A stretch of 64,000 nt of DNA from Pyrenula massariospora (GCA_021030905.1 JAGFMI010000001.1:2232001-2296000), one strand, 5' to 3'. Counted from the first letter of the stretch, positions 11,774 through 24,400 are shown. Translations and numbers: made by a program. Notes: generated from the letters alone by a model not told the origin.

Positions 11774-14125
11774 ATGCGCTTTGGACAGACGCTCAAAGCA
11801 TCTATATATCCTCCGTGGAAGGATCACTACATCGACTATGGCAAATTGAAAGCACTGTTGCGGGAGAATGAAGCTGTCGATGGTGGGAAAGACTGGTCAG
11901 AGGCCGACGAGGAGCGTTTCTCTCACGAACTTTTGACCGTCGAACTGGGAAAAGTTGAGGCCTTCCAGCTCGAAGAGTATCGAAGCCTTCGAGATCGTAC
12001 TACCGCTTGCGAAAACAAGCTGGCCCCTTTAGCCCAAAATCGAAGGGAAGATGAAGCACAGAGATCTGACGAGGCCAAAGCCGTTGCTGCCGAAACCTTG
12101 AAGGATTTGGATGGCATTGCTGGAGATCTCACCGAGCTGGAAAAGTTCAGTCGTTTCAATTTTACTGGTTTTTTTAAAGCGGTCAAGAAGCATGATAGGC
12201 GTCGAGGTCAACGCTACAGGTTGCGGCCAATGCTCCAGGTCCAATTCAGCAAGAGCGCCATAAATTCGGAAGAAAACTCTCCACAATCACTTTGGTATCG
12301 TTTGTCAGCCATGTACTCATTTGCCCGAAACTTGCAAGGCCAACAACTAGAGCAACACGATACCGTCGACAAGTCGGGCCCAAATCGAGACACCTATACT
12401 TCGCGGAAGTTTTTCGTACACCCAGACCATATTCTCGAAGTCAAGCTCTTCATTCTGCGTCAGCTGCCTGCGCTGATCTATAACCCACAGACCAGCAAAA
12501 TGGTCGAAAACACCCGGCCGGACCCTGCGATCACCTCCATCTACTTCGACAGTCCTTCATTTGACCTGTACAACCAGAAAGTCGCAAAGGCGCCAGAAGC
12601 TAGTTCCCTTCGCTTACGATGGACTGGGAAGCTGAACGACAAGTCAGAGATCTTTATGGAGAAGAAGACTGTCTTCGAGGACGGTGAAAGTCGAGAAGTC
12701 AAGATTCCCATCAAGGGGAAATATGTCGAGCCTTTCATAAGGGGAGAGTCTAAGCTCGAGAAAACCATTCAAAAGCTGGTGGGCCGACATGGTGAAGATG
12801 CTGATCAAGTGCAAACCGTGAAGAGGAACATAGATGACGTACAGCGATTCCTGGTTGAGAAACAATTGGAGCCTGTTCTTCGCGCCAACTACACTCGCAC
12901 CGCTTTTCAAATCCCAGGCGATGATCGCGTGAGAGTGTCGCTTGACACGAACTTGGCTTTGATCCGGGAAGACTCAATTGATCCCGAGCGGCCATGTCGA
13001 GATCCTGAAGAGTGGCATCGGTCCGATATTGACGAAGGCGGTCCGAATAAAGAGGCTTTGGAGTATCCTTTCGACTCGGTTAAGAGGGGTGAGATCTCGC
13101 GCTTCCCCTACGCTCTACTTGAGATCAAGATCAGGGACGGGCAAAGGAAGAACAGTTGGCTTGAAGATCTTATGGTTTCTCATCTAGTTAAAGAAGTGCC
13201 ACATTTTTCAAAATTCGTAAATGGCGTGGCGGTACTCTTCGAAGACCATGTCAATAGTTTCCCGTTCTGGCTTAGTGATCTGGATCGAGACATCCGAAGA
13301 GATCCCCAGGAAGCATTCGAAGAAGAGCAGCAGAAGCAGGCAAAACGAGCCGAGGATGACTTCGTTGTTGGCAGCTTCCGGCGTGGCTCCAAAATGACAC
13401 CAACTTCCACACCAAATTACATAGTAGGGTCACCACAAAAATTCCCTGGCGACTCATTCGATCTGAGACGTAAGTCAGCACCTGGGGCAAGATCATCCGC
13501 TTTAGAACCCGCGACTGAAGAAGAAGATGCTGTGAACGAGAGTGCGGACACACCAAGTGTAGAGGTCACAGACTCGGCCAAGCCATCAAGGCTGGGTTAC
13601 TTCCTTCCTGCCTTTTCAAATTCTCGATATGCTCGGCGTCATCGCGAAGGTCAGAAGAATCAGGCCCTCCCACCAGGCGTCGTTGAACCTAAGGTTTGGA
13701 TCAAAGACTCCGGTCCTATCAAAGTGGAGCCGAAGGTGTGGCTCGCAAATCAACGTACATTTGTGAAATGGCAGCACATCACGGTGTTACTAGCATCATT
13801 GTCACTTGCGCTGTACAACGCAGCCGGTGTCAACAACACAGTCGCCCGGGCGCTGGCCATTGTCTACACTACCTTTGCAGTGTTTGCAGGCGCTTGGGGA
13901 CTATGGGTGTACCATCATCGAAGCAAGCTGATACGGGCGAGAACGGGACAGGATCTAGATTTCGTTACAGGTCCTATTGTGGTCTCTGTAGGTTTAGCGA
14001 TTGCTCTATGCCTTAACTTTGCTTTCAAATATATTGCGGTGGTGTCTCGGACGGGCAATGTGGACTTTGTCCCGGTTGACGCGTCGGTAAATTTTTCGGG
14101 CCAAGCTGGAGGATTCAAGGCTTGA
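11774..14125 (+). CDS. Vacuolar transporter chaperone (VTC) polyphosphate complex subunit, VTC2/VTC3-like
   Basis: Single exon, 783 residues. Domain order is typical of large VTC subunits: an N-terminal SPX domain (about 1-150) beginning MRFGQTLKASIYPPWKDHYI with the lysine-rich helix NFTGFFKAVKKHDRR that binds inositol pyrophosphates; the VTC tunnel domain (about 205-500) with RKFFVHPDH, LRLRWTG, FMEKKT, RTAFQIPGDDRVRVSLDT, ALLEIKI and FSKFVNG; and three membrane segments (about 685-770) of the VTC1/DUF202 type. The complex makes polyphosphate from ATP and moves it into the vacuole. The RLR, EKK, LEIK and FSK positions corresponding to catalytic basic residues and glutamate of yeast Vtc4 are present, so catalysis cannot be ruled out. 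The ANYTRTAFQIPGDD and RPCRDPEEWHR stretches resemble Vtc2/Vtc3 more than Vtc4. Confidence 0.9.
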   Translation: MRFGQTLKASIYPPWKDHYIDYGKLKALLRENEAVDGGKDWSEADEERFSHELLTVELGKVEAFQLEEYRSLRDRTTACENKLAPLAQNRREDEAQRSDEAKAVAAETLKDLDGIAGDLTELEKFSRFNFTGFFKAVKKHDRRRGQRYRLRPMLQVQFSKSAINSEENSPQSLWYRLSAMYSFARNLQGQQLEQHDTVDKSGPNRDTYTSRKFFVHPDHILEVKLFILRQLPALIYNPQTSKMVENTRPDPAITSIYFDSPSFDLYNQKVAKAPEASSLRLRWTGKLNDKSEIFMEKKTVFEDGESREVKIPIKGKYVEPFIRGESKLEKTIQKLVGRHGEDADQVQTVKRNIDDVQRFLVEKQLEPVLRANYTRTAFQIPGDDRVRVSLDTNLALIREDSIDPERPCRDPEEWHRSDIDEGGPNKEALEYPFDSVKRGEISRFPYALLEIKIRDGQRKNSWLEDLMVSHLVKEVPHFSKFVNGVAVLFEDHVNSFPFWLSDLDRDIRRDPQEAFEEEQQKQAKRAEDDFVVGSFRRGSKMTPTSTPNYIVGSPQKFPGDSFDLRRKSAPGARSSALEPATEEEDAVNESADTPSVEVTDSAKPSRLGYFLPAFSNSRYARRHREGQKNQALPPGVVEPKVWIKDSGPIKVEPKVWLANQRTFVKWQHITVLLASLSLALYNAAGVNNTVARALAIVYTTFAVFAGAWGLWVYHHRSKLIRARTGQDLDFVTGPIVVSVGLAIALCLNFAFKYIAVVSRTGNVDFVPVDASVNFSGQAGGFKA

Positions 14126-14377
14126 TACATTGTAGATTAGAGTTGAAGCCGGGGGATGGCAACCAGAACGGGCTCTTCAGGGTCAAGAGCACGGCAATTG
14201 GCACGATTTGGGCATTGTATGGTGAAAGAATCGCGTATTGAGAACTGGGCTGCCAAGATGCAACCAGCCGTATCAGGCGGTATTCTTGAAGAAAAATTTT
14301 CTCAGTCTTCTATTCACTGGGAAGAAGAAGTATCGTCAGCCTCAAAAAGTATTGTTCATCATCACAATCGCATCAAC

Positions 14378-17300
14378 ATGGATCAGGTATGTTGCCTTTC
14401 AATAAGGATTCTTGTCCAATGGAGATTGTTGAAGCTTCTGCCCAGCCTCAGCAATCATTGAATCGCTCTGGAGCTTGTAGAGCCAAGAGCAATTCAATTG
14501 ACCGAGCTTTTCTATTACCCTTGTTCAGAAGCGGTGTATTGCTTCCTCAGAGACATTGTTTACTTGCGGCGTATTACGGCCAAATCAGCGGCGAAAGAAG
14601 GAATCGACCCTCAGAGTAGTCGCTGCTTCCAATCATTCTCTGCCTTCTCTGCACCTCGTACATATAGTCCCAACCTCCCTTTTCTTCTCATTTGTCGTCA
14701 CTTTGAGAGGCTTGGTTTGAGTCATTCTGTCGGGTTCATTGTGGCCACCACCTAGACCGCCAAGCTATTTGTTTCTCGACCTTTTGAGGTTTCTCTCATC
14801 TACAGCTCACTCTGACAGATTCCAATTTTGAACAGTATATCCGGTGGAGCCCACTTGTATCTTCAACTCTCGCCCTTGGGCTCAGAGTCTTTGGTCATTC
14901 TGTTCCCATCCCTGAACCGCAACAATACTCATCAACCATCGTCCCTGGTTCGGAGAGCACCCGTCAAAACGCGCAGGACATCTCAGGCGATTCATCTCAA
15001 AATTGCGTCGATAAAATTGACAAGAGAGGCCTAGGCGACAAAGTCTCAACGATTCCGCAGAATTCATCTAGAAAACTCGACCGGACATTCAGCCCAAGCA
15101 CGTCTCCCAACCAAGCTCCGGAAACCAAAGCCAGTCCATCAGAAAGCGTGAACACGCCACACCTGCTTGAAGTTAGCGACCCTACTAGCAACAGCTCCTA
15201 TCCAGAGAATCGTGCCGTGCCGCACCTGACGACGACAAGCAACGACATTTCTGAAAGTATGGTGCGTGGTCCAGTCTTCATGTCAGGTGGTTTGCCGCCC
15301 GATCCAGTTGTCAAAAAGAAACCTATGCGATCAGCGCTCAAAGAAAAGGCCCAGCAGCAGAAGATGGAAGCGGGGACAGAGAAATCGAAGGGAACACGTC
15401 TCCAATCCCAGAGTTTCCCGCCCGACGCTGAATTTATTGAACTGTCCTCTGATGATTCTATCTCTCGTTGCAACGTCATTGCTCCACGGATCCGAAAGCC
15501 TCTCTCTGCTTCAACTCAGGACCTCATCAAAATCAAGAAAGAGCGCATAGACTCAGCTTATGGAGAGACATCTGGTGGCGATGACGAAGAAGATGAGAGA
15601 GAAGAAAATATGGCTAAGCAAGCTCCTTCGACCCGCCAAAAATATTCTGCGAGTGCGGAAAAGGTGCCTACCAAGTCCAATGGTTGTGTCAACTCTCAGG
15701 CTACATCTCCCAATCAGTCCAAGCGACTAAGAACGCCGACACAGAAAGCTACCCCCGAAGACCCAAAGACCTATGGGGCTCCAGGACAGAGCAGTACACA
15801 CAAAACACTTGCATCCAAAATCTCACAGACGCATGCGACCCCCAGAGCCTTGCACGCTTCTCAGAGGTCCGATGCCCAACATACCAGTACCACCACTTCT
15901 CTGCCGTCTTTTCGTATTCCTCCGAGCGGCGAAGAACACCACCAGCGACCACAGCTGAAGAAGTCTCCGAAACTGGTTGAGAAGCGAGGGAATGATGCTG
16001 AGAAGTCTTCCAACAAGAAGCCTGCCACCCTGACCCATCCGAACCGTCTAGGCCGTCCAACTGACATCCACACTGGCTCTGACGCCTCGTCTTCAATATC
16101 CCAACATAATGTGTGCTCAAGCGTGAGCACAGTCGACTCCAATTCAAGCCGAGGCAAAATTGAGGTTGTCATCCCATCACCCAGCGACCGTCAGAGAAAG
16201 GCATCGCAGACTGCCCATACTGACGATGGTTATGACGGCTCCGATGAAGATGAAGACTTGGATCACGAAGACAAGGGCCAAGATTGTGGTAGTTTTGGTG
16301 ATGAAGAAGATTTTGTAGACGATTGGGCACAAGAAAATATTAAGCCATCGAAAATGGCAGGAGAAAGAGACGACGACTTTCATCCGGAAACCAGCGATAC
16401 AGAGTCAAATGACAGCAGTGAGGGATCACCAAACAGTGACCGTGTTCTTAGAAGTAAGCCACTCACTCCTCATCAGCCTGATCTCGATACGCAAATTCGG
16501 TCTTCCATCAACAAGAAGAATCAAGGCAAAGCCAAATTCGAGCGAACGCCGAAAGACATATCAACGAGCTCTAATCCAACCACGCCGGCTCAGACCGATA
16601 TAATGACGGATATTCGGTCATCCATTGCGAAAAAGAACCAGCATAAAGCCAAGCTCGAACAGGATCTCCGAGAGCTCAGGACCAGACCTTTGATATTGAG
16701 CAACTCGTCGCAGAGTGACTTGGAGGCAAAAATCCAATCATCCATTGCAAAGAAGCAGCAGGATAAGGTCAAGATGGAAGGGAAACTTCGAGGTATCCTG
16801 AAGAATTCTTCCACTCCTCGTGTTCCGTCGCCCAAAAAGCGCGATCACGCCCACTTTGCCGAGGATACTCCTCTGACCGGCGAACCTGCAACGCCTACCC
16901 AAGCGACAAAATCCGTGAAAATGGCCCGCATAGCCGATCGGGATGTTAGCAGTCAATTTTCTAAGTCCCTCTATCACAGAACACCTTCAGATTATCCCAC
17001 ACCAAAGACCCCAATGAACCAGGTACCCGCGGTTACCGACAAGACTGGTGCGCTTCCCAATGGCTACTCCCAGAACCCAAGTTCAAGCGAGCTGACTCCC
17101 ATGGGGACTCGCACTCTCACGTCGATTCAAAGCCAGCGCTCACCGACACCTGCCCATCCGGAATTTGAAAACTTCGATTTCGCAACCCTGATTCCTGATT
17201 TTGACGTGTCCGACATTACAAGCAATGCGAAGCATACTAGAAGAAAGCTCTTTCTTCCTTCGCCACTTGAAGAGCAGAAAATTATGCCAGCTAACGTTAT

Positions 17301-18456
17301 CAAACAAGAGAAAGGCGAGATCAATATGCCTGAGGAGACAGGGACCCCTCAATTGACCAAGAGTCAGAAGAAGAACCGAAAGCGAAAACTGAAGAAACTG
17401 AAGAAAGAACAAGAGACTCGAAGGGCCATTGACGTTGAATCCCAGAAGCCTCTTCAGCCAGTGCGGAATTCCAGGCATCAGGAGAGCACGACAACTGTTA
17501 AAGCAACCGCCAACAGTGCTGTCAATGCAGCTAACCTGTCCCCCGCTCCTCAAGGAACGTATACCGGCGAGGTCGCGAGGAAGCCACGTGAAGTTTCTCA
17601 AGAAACAGTTGAAGCCAGTGAGGTTAGAAAGGCTGAGAAGAAGAATCGTCGTCGCGAGAAAAGAGAGGCGCAAGGCAAGTACCAGCCACAGACCGAAGAA
17701 TCTAGTGAAACAATGCTAGAAGTGCCTGCACGGGAACGTTCTGCCACGGCTACTGCAGCTAAAGATCATGGGAAACAGCGTGCTGGACGACAGCGGGACA
17801 GCACCGAACCTATATCAAAGCTCGAGAAGAAGAGTCAGACCAAGCACGCACACCGCGCAGATACTTGTACATCGAGTAATCGAGCTTCGTCGACCGCTAT
17901 AACAACACCTCCTTCGCATAACGCCGAGATGAAAGATGCCCCGAAAGACTATCCACCACCTCCCATCGCCGCTGGCAAGAAGAGACATCGCGACGACGAC
18001 GCCAACACCAGCGATACCACGCACAACATCCACCAACACGCCTCCCCCCCAAAACGCCTTAAATGCACCCACTCCATCGCCCGCGGCCCTGGTGGCGCAC
18101 ACTACCTACTCCCCACCGCCGACGACGCTGCTGCCCTTGCTAATGCCTTCGCCCTCCTCCACGACCTCCAAAGTCGCATGATCTCCGTGTCGACGCAGGT
18201 ACGCGCGACGCTGGACCTCTGCGGGAAGCAGTACATGGATGATCTACAGCGGGCGACGGGACGGCCATTTGCTGAGGTGTACGAGCACATGATGAGCGGT
18301 GCCACGGAGGGTGAGCTGGAGGATTTACGGGAAAGGGAGAGGGAGCTGGAGGAGATGCGGGGGGCTATGGTGGAGGAGGTTAGGAGGATGAGGGAGGAGG
18401 ATACTGAGGGGGGTGTCAGAACGGGGCGGTTGCGGTGTGGGTGCGTGTGGAATTGA
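14378..18456 (+). CDS. Large disordered, Lys/Ser-rich protein with three internal repeats; function unknown
   Basis: Two exons (14378-14386, coding MDQ, and 14806-18456) give 1219 residues; a 419-nt intron, long for this region, joins them in phase 0. Most of the chain is polar and disordered with acidic runs (about 16230-16380) and basic runs (SQKKNRKRKLKKLKKEQE; EKKNRRREKREA). Three copies of a unit of about 35-40 residues occur near residues 560-675: D..TQIRSSINKKNQGKAKFE, D..TDIRSSIAKKNQHKAKLE and D..AKIQSSIAKKQQDKVKME. The C-terminal 120 residues are more ordered, with ANAFALLHDLQSRM and a predicted coiled coil (about 18300-18400) ending RCGCVW. Composition and basic signals suggest a nuclear protein. 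I recognise no known domain. An ATG inside exon 2 is an alternative if the small first exon is wrong. Confidence 0.75.
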
Positions 18457-19413
18457 GTGTATGATGAACGAAGGGGTGTGAATGCAGAAGGAGGATGGGG
18501 TTTGTGAGAATGTGCTGTGCTTTGCTGTGTTGGATCAGACGACAACGGAACACCACAACGCAAGGACGAAGCACTGTACCTCATGCAAACCCAGGACAAC
18601 GACTAGTTCCCGGCCCCTCCCACGAAAACGACCCCCTACACCTACCGGCACACATTGGCCCCCCGAGCTCACACACTACGCAAGCCGGCCATCCCTGCAC
18701 AACATTCAATCCAATTTTCGCTACGGCTGGTACCGCTAGCTTTCCTAGCTCGCTTTCCTTCTCGGCCAACATCCGTTTTGGGCATTCACACATCTGCACA
18801 TTTCCGTTTCCGACCCCCCTGCTGCTTTTTACCCCGGATTTTCGTCTCGGCAATTTGCGTTTCCTAGTCGATCCGTTTTAGTCTCCGATTCGAGCGGAGG
18901 CTTAGTGGAGTGGAGTGGAGTGGGACTGTTGCAGGTACCGTTTCGGTTTACGATCGGTTTCAACAGTCGCGATCTCAACGTCTACCAAGTTGTCAATGGA
19001 TATGCAGAGCGCTGGACGGATGACTGCATTGAGTCTTACGATTGAGTGAGTGGTTTAGGGTTGTGCGTTTCGGGTTCTCTGTGTTTTGTTTTTGATTTTC
19101 GGTTTTACGTAAAAGCAATAGCTACAGGTAGCTAGCGAGCTAGCAAGATCGAATGAAAAATGAGATGATTGTCAGCCCGTTCTAGGACTTTGCGTTCTTT
19201 CTCCCCTACCTAGGGCTCCTATCCATTCAGTCAGCCAGTCAATCTCCTTAATCCAATCCCGACGCCTACTAGCAGCACATGCAAAGGCAGAAAATGGCAG
19301 TAGGAGCATGCTGTCACAGCGCGTCAAAGATTAAATTTACTGATCATAATCGTGAAATGCATTCGCTGCGTCACAAACGGCTATGGACATGGGTCAGACA
19401 TATCGACGTCACT
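18457..19413. other. Intergenic, no gene seen
   Basis: Space between two convergent genes (stops 18456 and 19414). It contains a short tandem GGAGT run at about 18904-18923 and a palindromic GCTAGCGAGCTAGC near 19131-19144. No coding sequence or RNA gene was recognised. Confidence 0.5.
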
Positions 19414-20838
19414 TCATCCAATAAATCCCCATCCCTCACCCCATCTCGTCTTGGAGGGACTGGGATTCTTTTTCTTGTCCGCGGAGTTTCTTCTCGAGCC
19501 TCTCTTCTTACTGTCAGTGGAGCTTGCCCGTGATGACGAGGACATGTCCATCATCGTTACTGAATTTGTTCTTGCCGCTTCTTCGCGTTCCCGTTCCTTT
19601 TCTCTTTCCCTCTCAGCTCGAGCCAAGATCTCCCTTTCCTCGCTGGCCCTTCTTTCCCTCTCCTCACTCATCTTCAAGTCTCTTCGTCGCCTTTCTTTTT
19701 CCCTCATTTCTTCGATCTCCGCGTCTAGTTTCCCAGTGGTGTCGATCTCATACCCACCCGCCTGTCCTACCAAGCTGCGATAGTATTCGTCCAGCACCTC
19801 CGGCCGTGGTACGATCCTCCACTCCAGCCGCGATAGAAACTCTATCTCTAGAAGTGCCAACTCTTTCAGGCTTACTCCCCCCACCTTGGCGTAGGTTTTG
19901 TTCGTCCAAAAAGAATCACTGAGCCCCTTACTCGCGACAGTGGCACTGGCGATGAGGAATCGATGGACGGTGAGGCTGTTGATGGTAAATGCGGGAAATA
20001 ATGCGCAAAGCCGATCGATGTAGAAGACCATGCTAAGGAGGATGGGTGCAGAAAGCGTCGCATGGGTGGTGAGTCGTTGGAGGTAGTCTCGGACGGAGAT
20101 TCCGGGTGGGGCACGTGAGTGGAAGCGTGTAAGTTGATTGTCGTGGAGGGGAATGGAGTCATTGTGGCGGATCAGCTCGAGGAGCATACTTGATATCAGG
20201 ACGACGAGGTCGGAGAGGGACGCGAAGGAGTAGTTGAGGGGCATAGGGGTCACGGTGGGGGATGAGCCGCGAGGGCGTTTGTTAGGGGTTGCGACCGTAG
20301 AGGCATCGGGAGGACGTGGTGTTGGCTCGATCTGCGGGTTTGGGGAGTCTGGGGCATCGGGGGGGCTCGATGGCGGGGAGCTTGGAGTGTCACGTTTGTG
20401 ACCTGTGACAGAGAGGTTGGAGATGGCTGTTGTAGCTTGGGACTGGGACTGGGAATCTGGGGAAACTTCTTCCGGGTCGGCGGTAGTGGTGGAGCTGGTA
20501 GGTGCGGATTTCCGTATTGGGGTATTCTCCTCCCCCGGTTTGAAGGAGGCTAGTGGTGGGGAGCATTGGACTCCGACGTCTTTCATCGATTTCTCTGTTT
20601 TCTCGATCTTTTCCTTCGCCGAGATCTCGGTCTTATCCGATTTCGCTGCAGCATGATGTGCGGATGACGCGGGCTTGGGCGCTCGCGGTGCGGCTGAGTT
20701 TGGAGCGTGCCTCGTTGGGGGTTGCGAGGGGGAAAATCTGGATCGATAAGAGTCGTGGTAATGAGGTCTTTGAGCACGTATCGAAGGTGAGCTATGGGGA
20801 GTGTTATGTAGAGTAGGAGATGTCGAGGACGTTATCAT
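19414..20838 (-). CDS. PREG/Pho80-type cyclin
   Basis: Single exon, 474 residues from the ATG at 20838; the frame is open further upstream, but that part is arginine-rich without family likeness. The first 230 residues are Ser/Pro-rich and disordered. The cyclin fold runs from about 230 to 370: SDLVVLISSMLLELIRHND, SVRDYLQRLTTHATLSAPIL, FYIDRLCALFPAFTINSLTVHRF, LIASATVASKGLSDSFWTNKTYAKVGGVSL, LALLEIEFLSRLEWRIVPRPE. This is the pattern of Pho80 and related Pcl cyclins, which pair with Pho85-type kinases. The C-terminus adds an Arg/Glu coiled coil (EMREKERRRRDLK...EREKEREREEA) and a Ser/Lys end. Which Pho85 output it controls (phosphate, glycogen or other) cannot be read from the sequence. Divergent from GID5 with about 650 bases between starts. 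Confidence 0.85.
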   Translation of the reverse strand: MITSSTSPTLHNTPHSSPSIRAQRPHYHDSYRSRFSPSQPPTRHAPNSAAPRAPKPASSAHHAAAKSDKTEISAKEKIEKTEKSMKDVGVQCSPPLASFKPGEENTPIRKSAPTSSTTTADPEEVSPDSQSQSQATTAISNLSVTGHKRDTPSSPPSSPPDAPDSPNPQIEPTPRPPDASTVATPNKRPRGSSPTVTPMPLNYSFASLSDLVVLISSMLLELIRHNDSIPLHDNQLTRFHSRAPPGISVRDYLQRLTTHATLSAPILLSMVFYIDRLCALFPAFTINSLTVHRFLIASATVASKGLSDSFWTNKTYAKVGGVSLKELALLEIEFLSRLEWRIVPRPEVLDEYYRSLVGQAGGYEIDTTGKLDAEIEEMREKERRRRDLKMSEERERRASEEREILARAEREREKEREREEAARTNSVTMMDMSSSSRASSTDSKKRGSRRNSADKKKNPSPSKTRWGEGWGFIG

Positions 20839-21485
20839 GGCTGCGCAGAGAGGGTCTGACGGGCGTTGCTGGCACGCCACGAAGAAGAGGGAGAGCGGAG
20901 GAATACTGCCGGGCTGGATGTGGCAAGGTGTCGGCGCATGGTGCGCCTTTCGAGATGCTGAAAAGAAGGAGCTCAAGAGAACGTAGGCGAGTGACTGAGT
21001 AAAAGGGAATTGGCGTAGGAAAACGAGTGCTGGAGATGTGGGCGCACCGTGGTCTTTTAAGCCATATGGGCCAAACATAGACCGCCTTCTCAGCCCGTGC
21101 TGCCCGCCGCGCCAAGTCCCCGTTCCCGCACTTCCCCGTCGTGCCCCACACGTTCGGAGTCGGGCCCGGAGAGCCAGATGCGGGAAGGCATCCAAAGTCA
21201 AAAACTTCCCCCCAGCGCAACGGCCAGCACGCGAGCTTTCTCCATCTCGTCTAAACTGATGACGTCTTGTCGCTGATTTGCCCCGAAGTATATACCCTAG
21301 CTCGCTGAGACCTGTTTCAGTTGCCGTGCACGAGAAAACGATGCTCCTTCCGAAGGCATGAGCCTTCAACTGCCCGTCTTCGCACGATACCTTCTCGCCA
21401 TCGCAACTCAAGCTCGGCAGTTCAATTGACTCTGCAAGGTCTAGCGCTACAACTACAATTGGGCAATCTGCAAATATCGTACACC

Positions 21486-24400
21486 ATGCCTCGGCGGAGA
21501 CACCTGGTGCCTCTAGTCCCACCTCCTCTTTGGGAAGAATTGCAGACGGCGGACACTGTCCAGGACCAGCTTAGGGCGCTACGAAAACTAAAAAACGCGG
21601 TCATCGGCTCCGATCAATTTAAAAAGTTTTGGATCAACCTCGGAATCGTGCCGGTGATGAAAAACATTCTCCAAACCCGGCGTAGGGATACCGGGAAAGC
21701 CGTCAGCAAAGATTTGAATGGAGACGCAAAGACATCCGTGCCTCCCATTGTCTCGGACGAGGACATTTGCTGTATACAGGCCACCAACATCTTGGGCAAC
21801 ATGGCACAAGGTAACGCGGCTTCCCTCTGAGAGGTAAACCTTCGCTAATGCATCGTTCAGCCGGCACTCAGTTCATCTTTCCATTACTCGTCGCAGATGT
21901 CCAAGGCCCACTGCTCTCCATACTATCCTCTAGCGACTGTCCTCCACAACTTACTCTAGCTGCTCTTCGAACGCTTAACACGATGGCGGACTACCTCCCA
22001 CCGGAAGGTACGTTCTACTGGCCAAAAGATGGACGCCTTGCCAAGGCGCTGTACATGAGGGAACCTGCGGAAGCGATGGCCAACATCATCCGCAATAATT
22101 CATACTCAAATATAGCACAACAGTCGGCATCACTTGTGGCTTGTTTGATGTCAAAGACGTTGTCCAATGAACAACAAAAGAATCAGTTAGTCGAGGCTGG
22201 CGTACTGGACTCCCTAGCCGCAAAGCTTGCGTCATTCGTAGTTGCAGAAGGCTGTGTTTTGCCTACTCCAGAAGTACTCAACGGTCATACATCCCTCGGC
22301 CGCATTCCGCTACCGGCTCCTCCGAATGCTCGGATATACCCCTTTTTGCAATTGACGGCAATGATTGTGGAAGGCTCTAAGTCTCGAGCAGAACAACTAC
22401 TATCTTCACCTGCCTTTCAGTCAGTGTTTCCAAGGTCGCAACCTGAGATATCACCAAGTGAAATAAAGAAGGCCCCATGGGGCAACTCCACATATCTGTC
22501 TGGCTCTGCTATTCCGCGAATTCACGATCAGAATCTTATCGACATTCTTCTACCAAACGTCCCCGGATTTCATCAGCCTACATCTCATAATTCCAATTTC
22601 CCGCCTCTTGGATCTTCAACCCTCCAAAATGCAAGCCAACCCTCTCTGTTCCAGGCGGGCTCCGGCCCTCTGGGCGATCCCGCGTCCACAGGTGAAAATG
22701 ATGACGGCGAAGAGAGTCCACTTGTACCCTGGCTGATTTTTCTGACACGCAAGGAGTTGGATTTGCCCCGCGTTATGGCTGCCAAATTGCTGGTCTCGCT
22801 TTTCCGTCTTGGTTGCGCTCACCGGAAGAGGGCGTCTCAATTCCGCATGACATTAGTACCACTACTCGTAGGTATTTTGGAGAAGGATTACAAACCATCG
22901 GAAGATGACGTTGTACCTGGCAGCGACGTTCTGTCACCAAAGTTGAGGATTAAGGAAGAAGCGCCAGCTATCTTGGCTTCTCTCATAATGGATCACAAAG
23001 ATTTGCAAAAAGCTGCGTACGACGCTCATGCAGTCAAGAAACTGTCATTACTATTAAAAGAGAGCTACGACCCCCTTCCTCATCATGCAGAAGGGATGTG
23101 GACGCCAGAGCGGACAATGGGCTCGGGTGCTGAGCACACCACAGAATTGGAAAGGATGCTCGGTAACGCTGGCCCAACACCAATAGCTCGGCACCTTATG
23201 AAGTTCCGAGAAGGCTTGTTGCAAGCTTTGGCGTCGATTGCACCGTTTGAAGACGAGTACCGGAAAGCAATCTGCGACCAAGGTGTTTTACCATACATCA
23301 TAGACTCCTTGAAGCCGTACAGCGCCATTTCCGCCATGTCACAGGTTGACAATAGAATTATTCCCGGAAATGCTGCGGGAACTTTGCTCGCTGCTTGTGG
23401 AGCTACTCGTGCCCTTACTCGCTCTGTGAGCATTCTCAGAACCAATCTTATAGATGCTGGTGTGACCGATCCACTCTTCCACCTTATAAACGAGCAGAAT
23501 TCTGATGTTCAGATTGCTGCCACTTCAGTCATTTGCAATTTGGCTATGGATTTCAGCCCTATGAAAGAGACCATTATTAAGAGAGGGATTACAAAGGTCT
23601 TGAGCCGTCATGCGCACGAAGGGAATATTGGCCTTCGCATCGAGTCCGTTTGGGCCTTGAAACATCTAGTCTACAATGCGCCCAACGACATCAAGAAGCA
23701 GGTGTTCCATGAATTAGACCCGGTCTGGATCAAACAGGTCATATCATCTGATCCTTTTAATGAACCTAACCGTGCGACTTTGAGCGGAGACCCATCCCGC
23801 AATGTTCCGTTTGCTGCTGCGAATGCCCGAGGCGATCCTGTCAGCCTTCTCAATTCAGAGCCAATGCCAACTGAATGGAGCGCCGAAACGAAAGCCCGCC
23901 TGGAGCAGTTTCATCGGAATGTAGCTGCACGCCGAGCAGAGCAGGACGCCAAAGATGCATTGGCATACACGAATCATAATCGTCAAGACGATGTTGCGGT
24001 ACAAGAGCAAGTCTTCGACGTGCTACGGAATATGTTTTGCGGCAACGGCGCCGCCGAGATGACCGATCATATACTTGGCACCATCGGCACGAGCGATTAC
24101 TTCGAAATTTTGACCAGTCGTCTAAAACCCCGTGTTTCTAACAGTCCACACCGCAAAGACGCCCGCCCTCACACCTCACGGGATGAGATCCTTGTAGCGG
24201 TCCTCTACAATATCATCCACCTCGCCGCAGGCCAGGGGAGGTTTCGGCGTTTGGTTGCAGACCAGCGCGATCTTCTTGGTCTGATTGTCCCCCTCATGGA
24301 GCACAAAAATCGCACCGTGAGATCCAACGCCTGCTGGATTGCTATCAACCTAACCTATCAAGATGGAGAGGCGGATCAAAGTGATTGTAAGCAGCGAGCG

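Noticed and set aside
20839-21522. N-terminal extension of the Pho80-type cyclin open frame
   Set aside because: The extra residues are arginine- and cysteine-rich, run across the shared promoter with GID5, and overlap the GID5 first exon; the ATG at 20838 is the better start.
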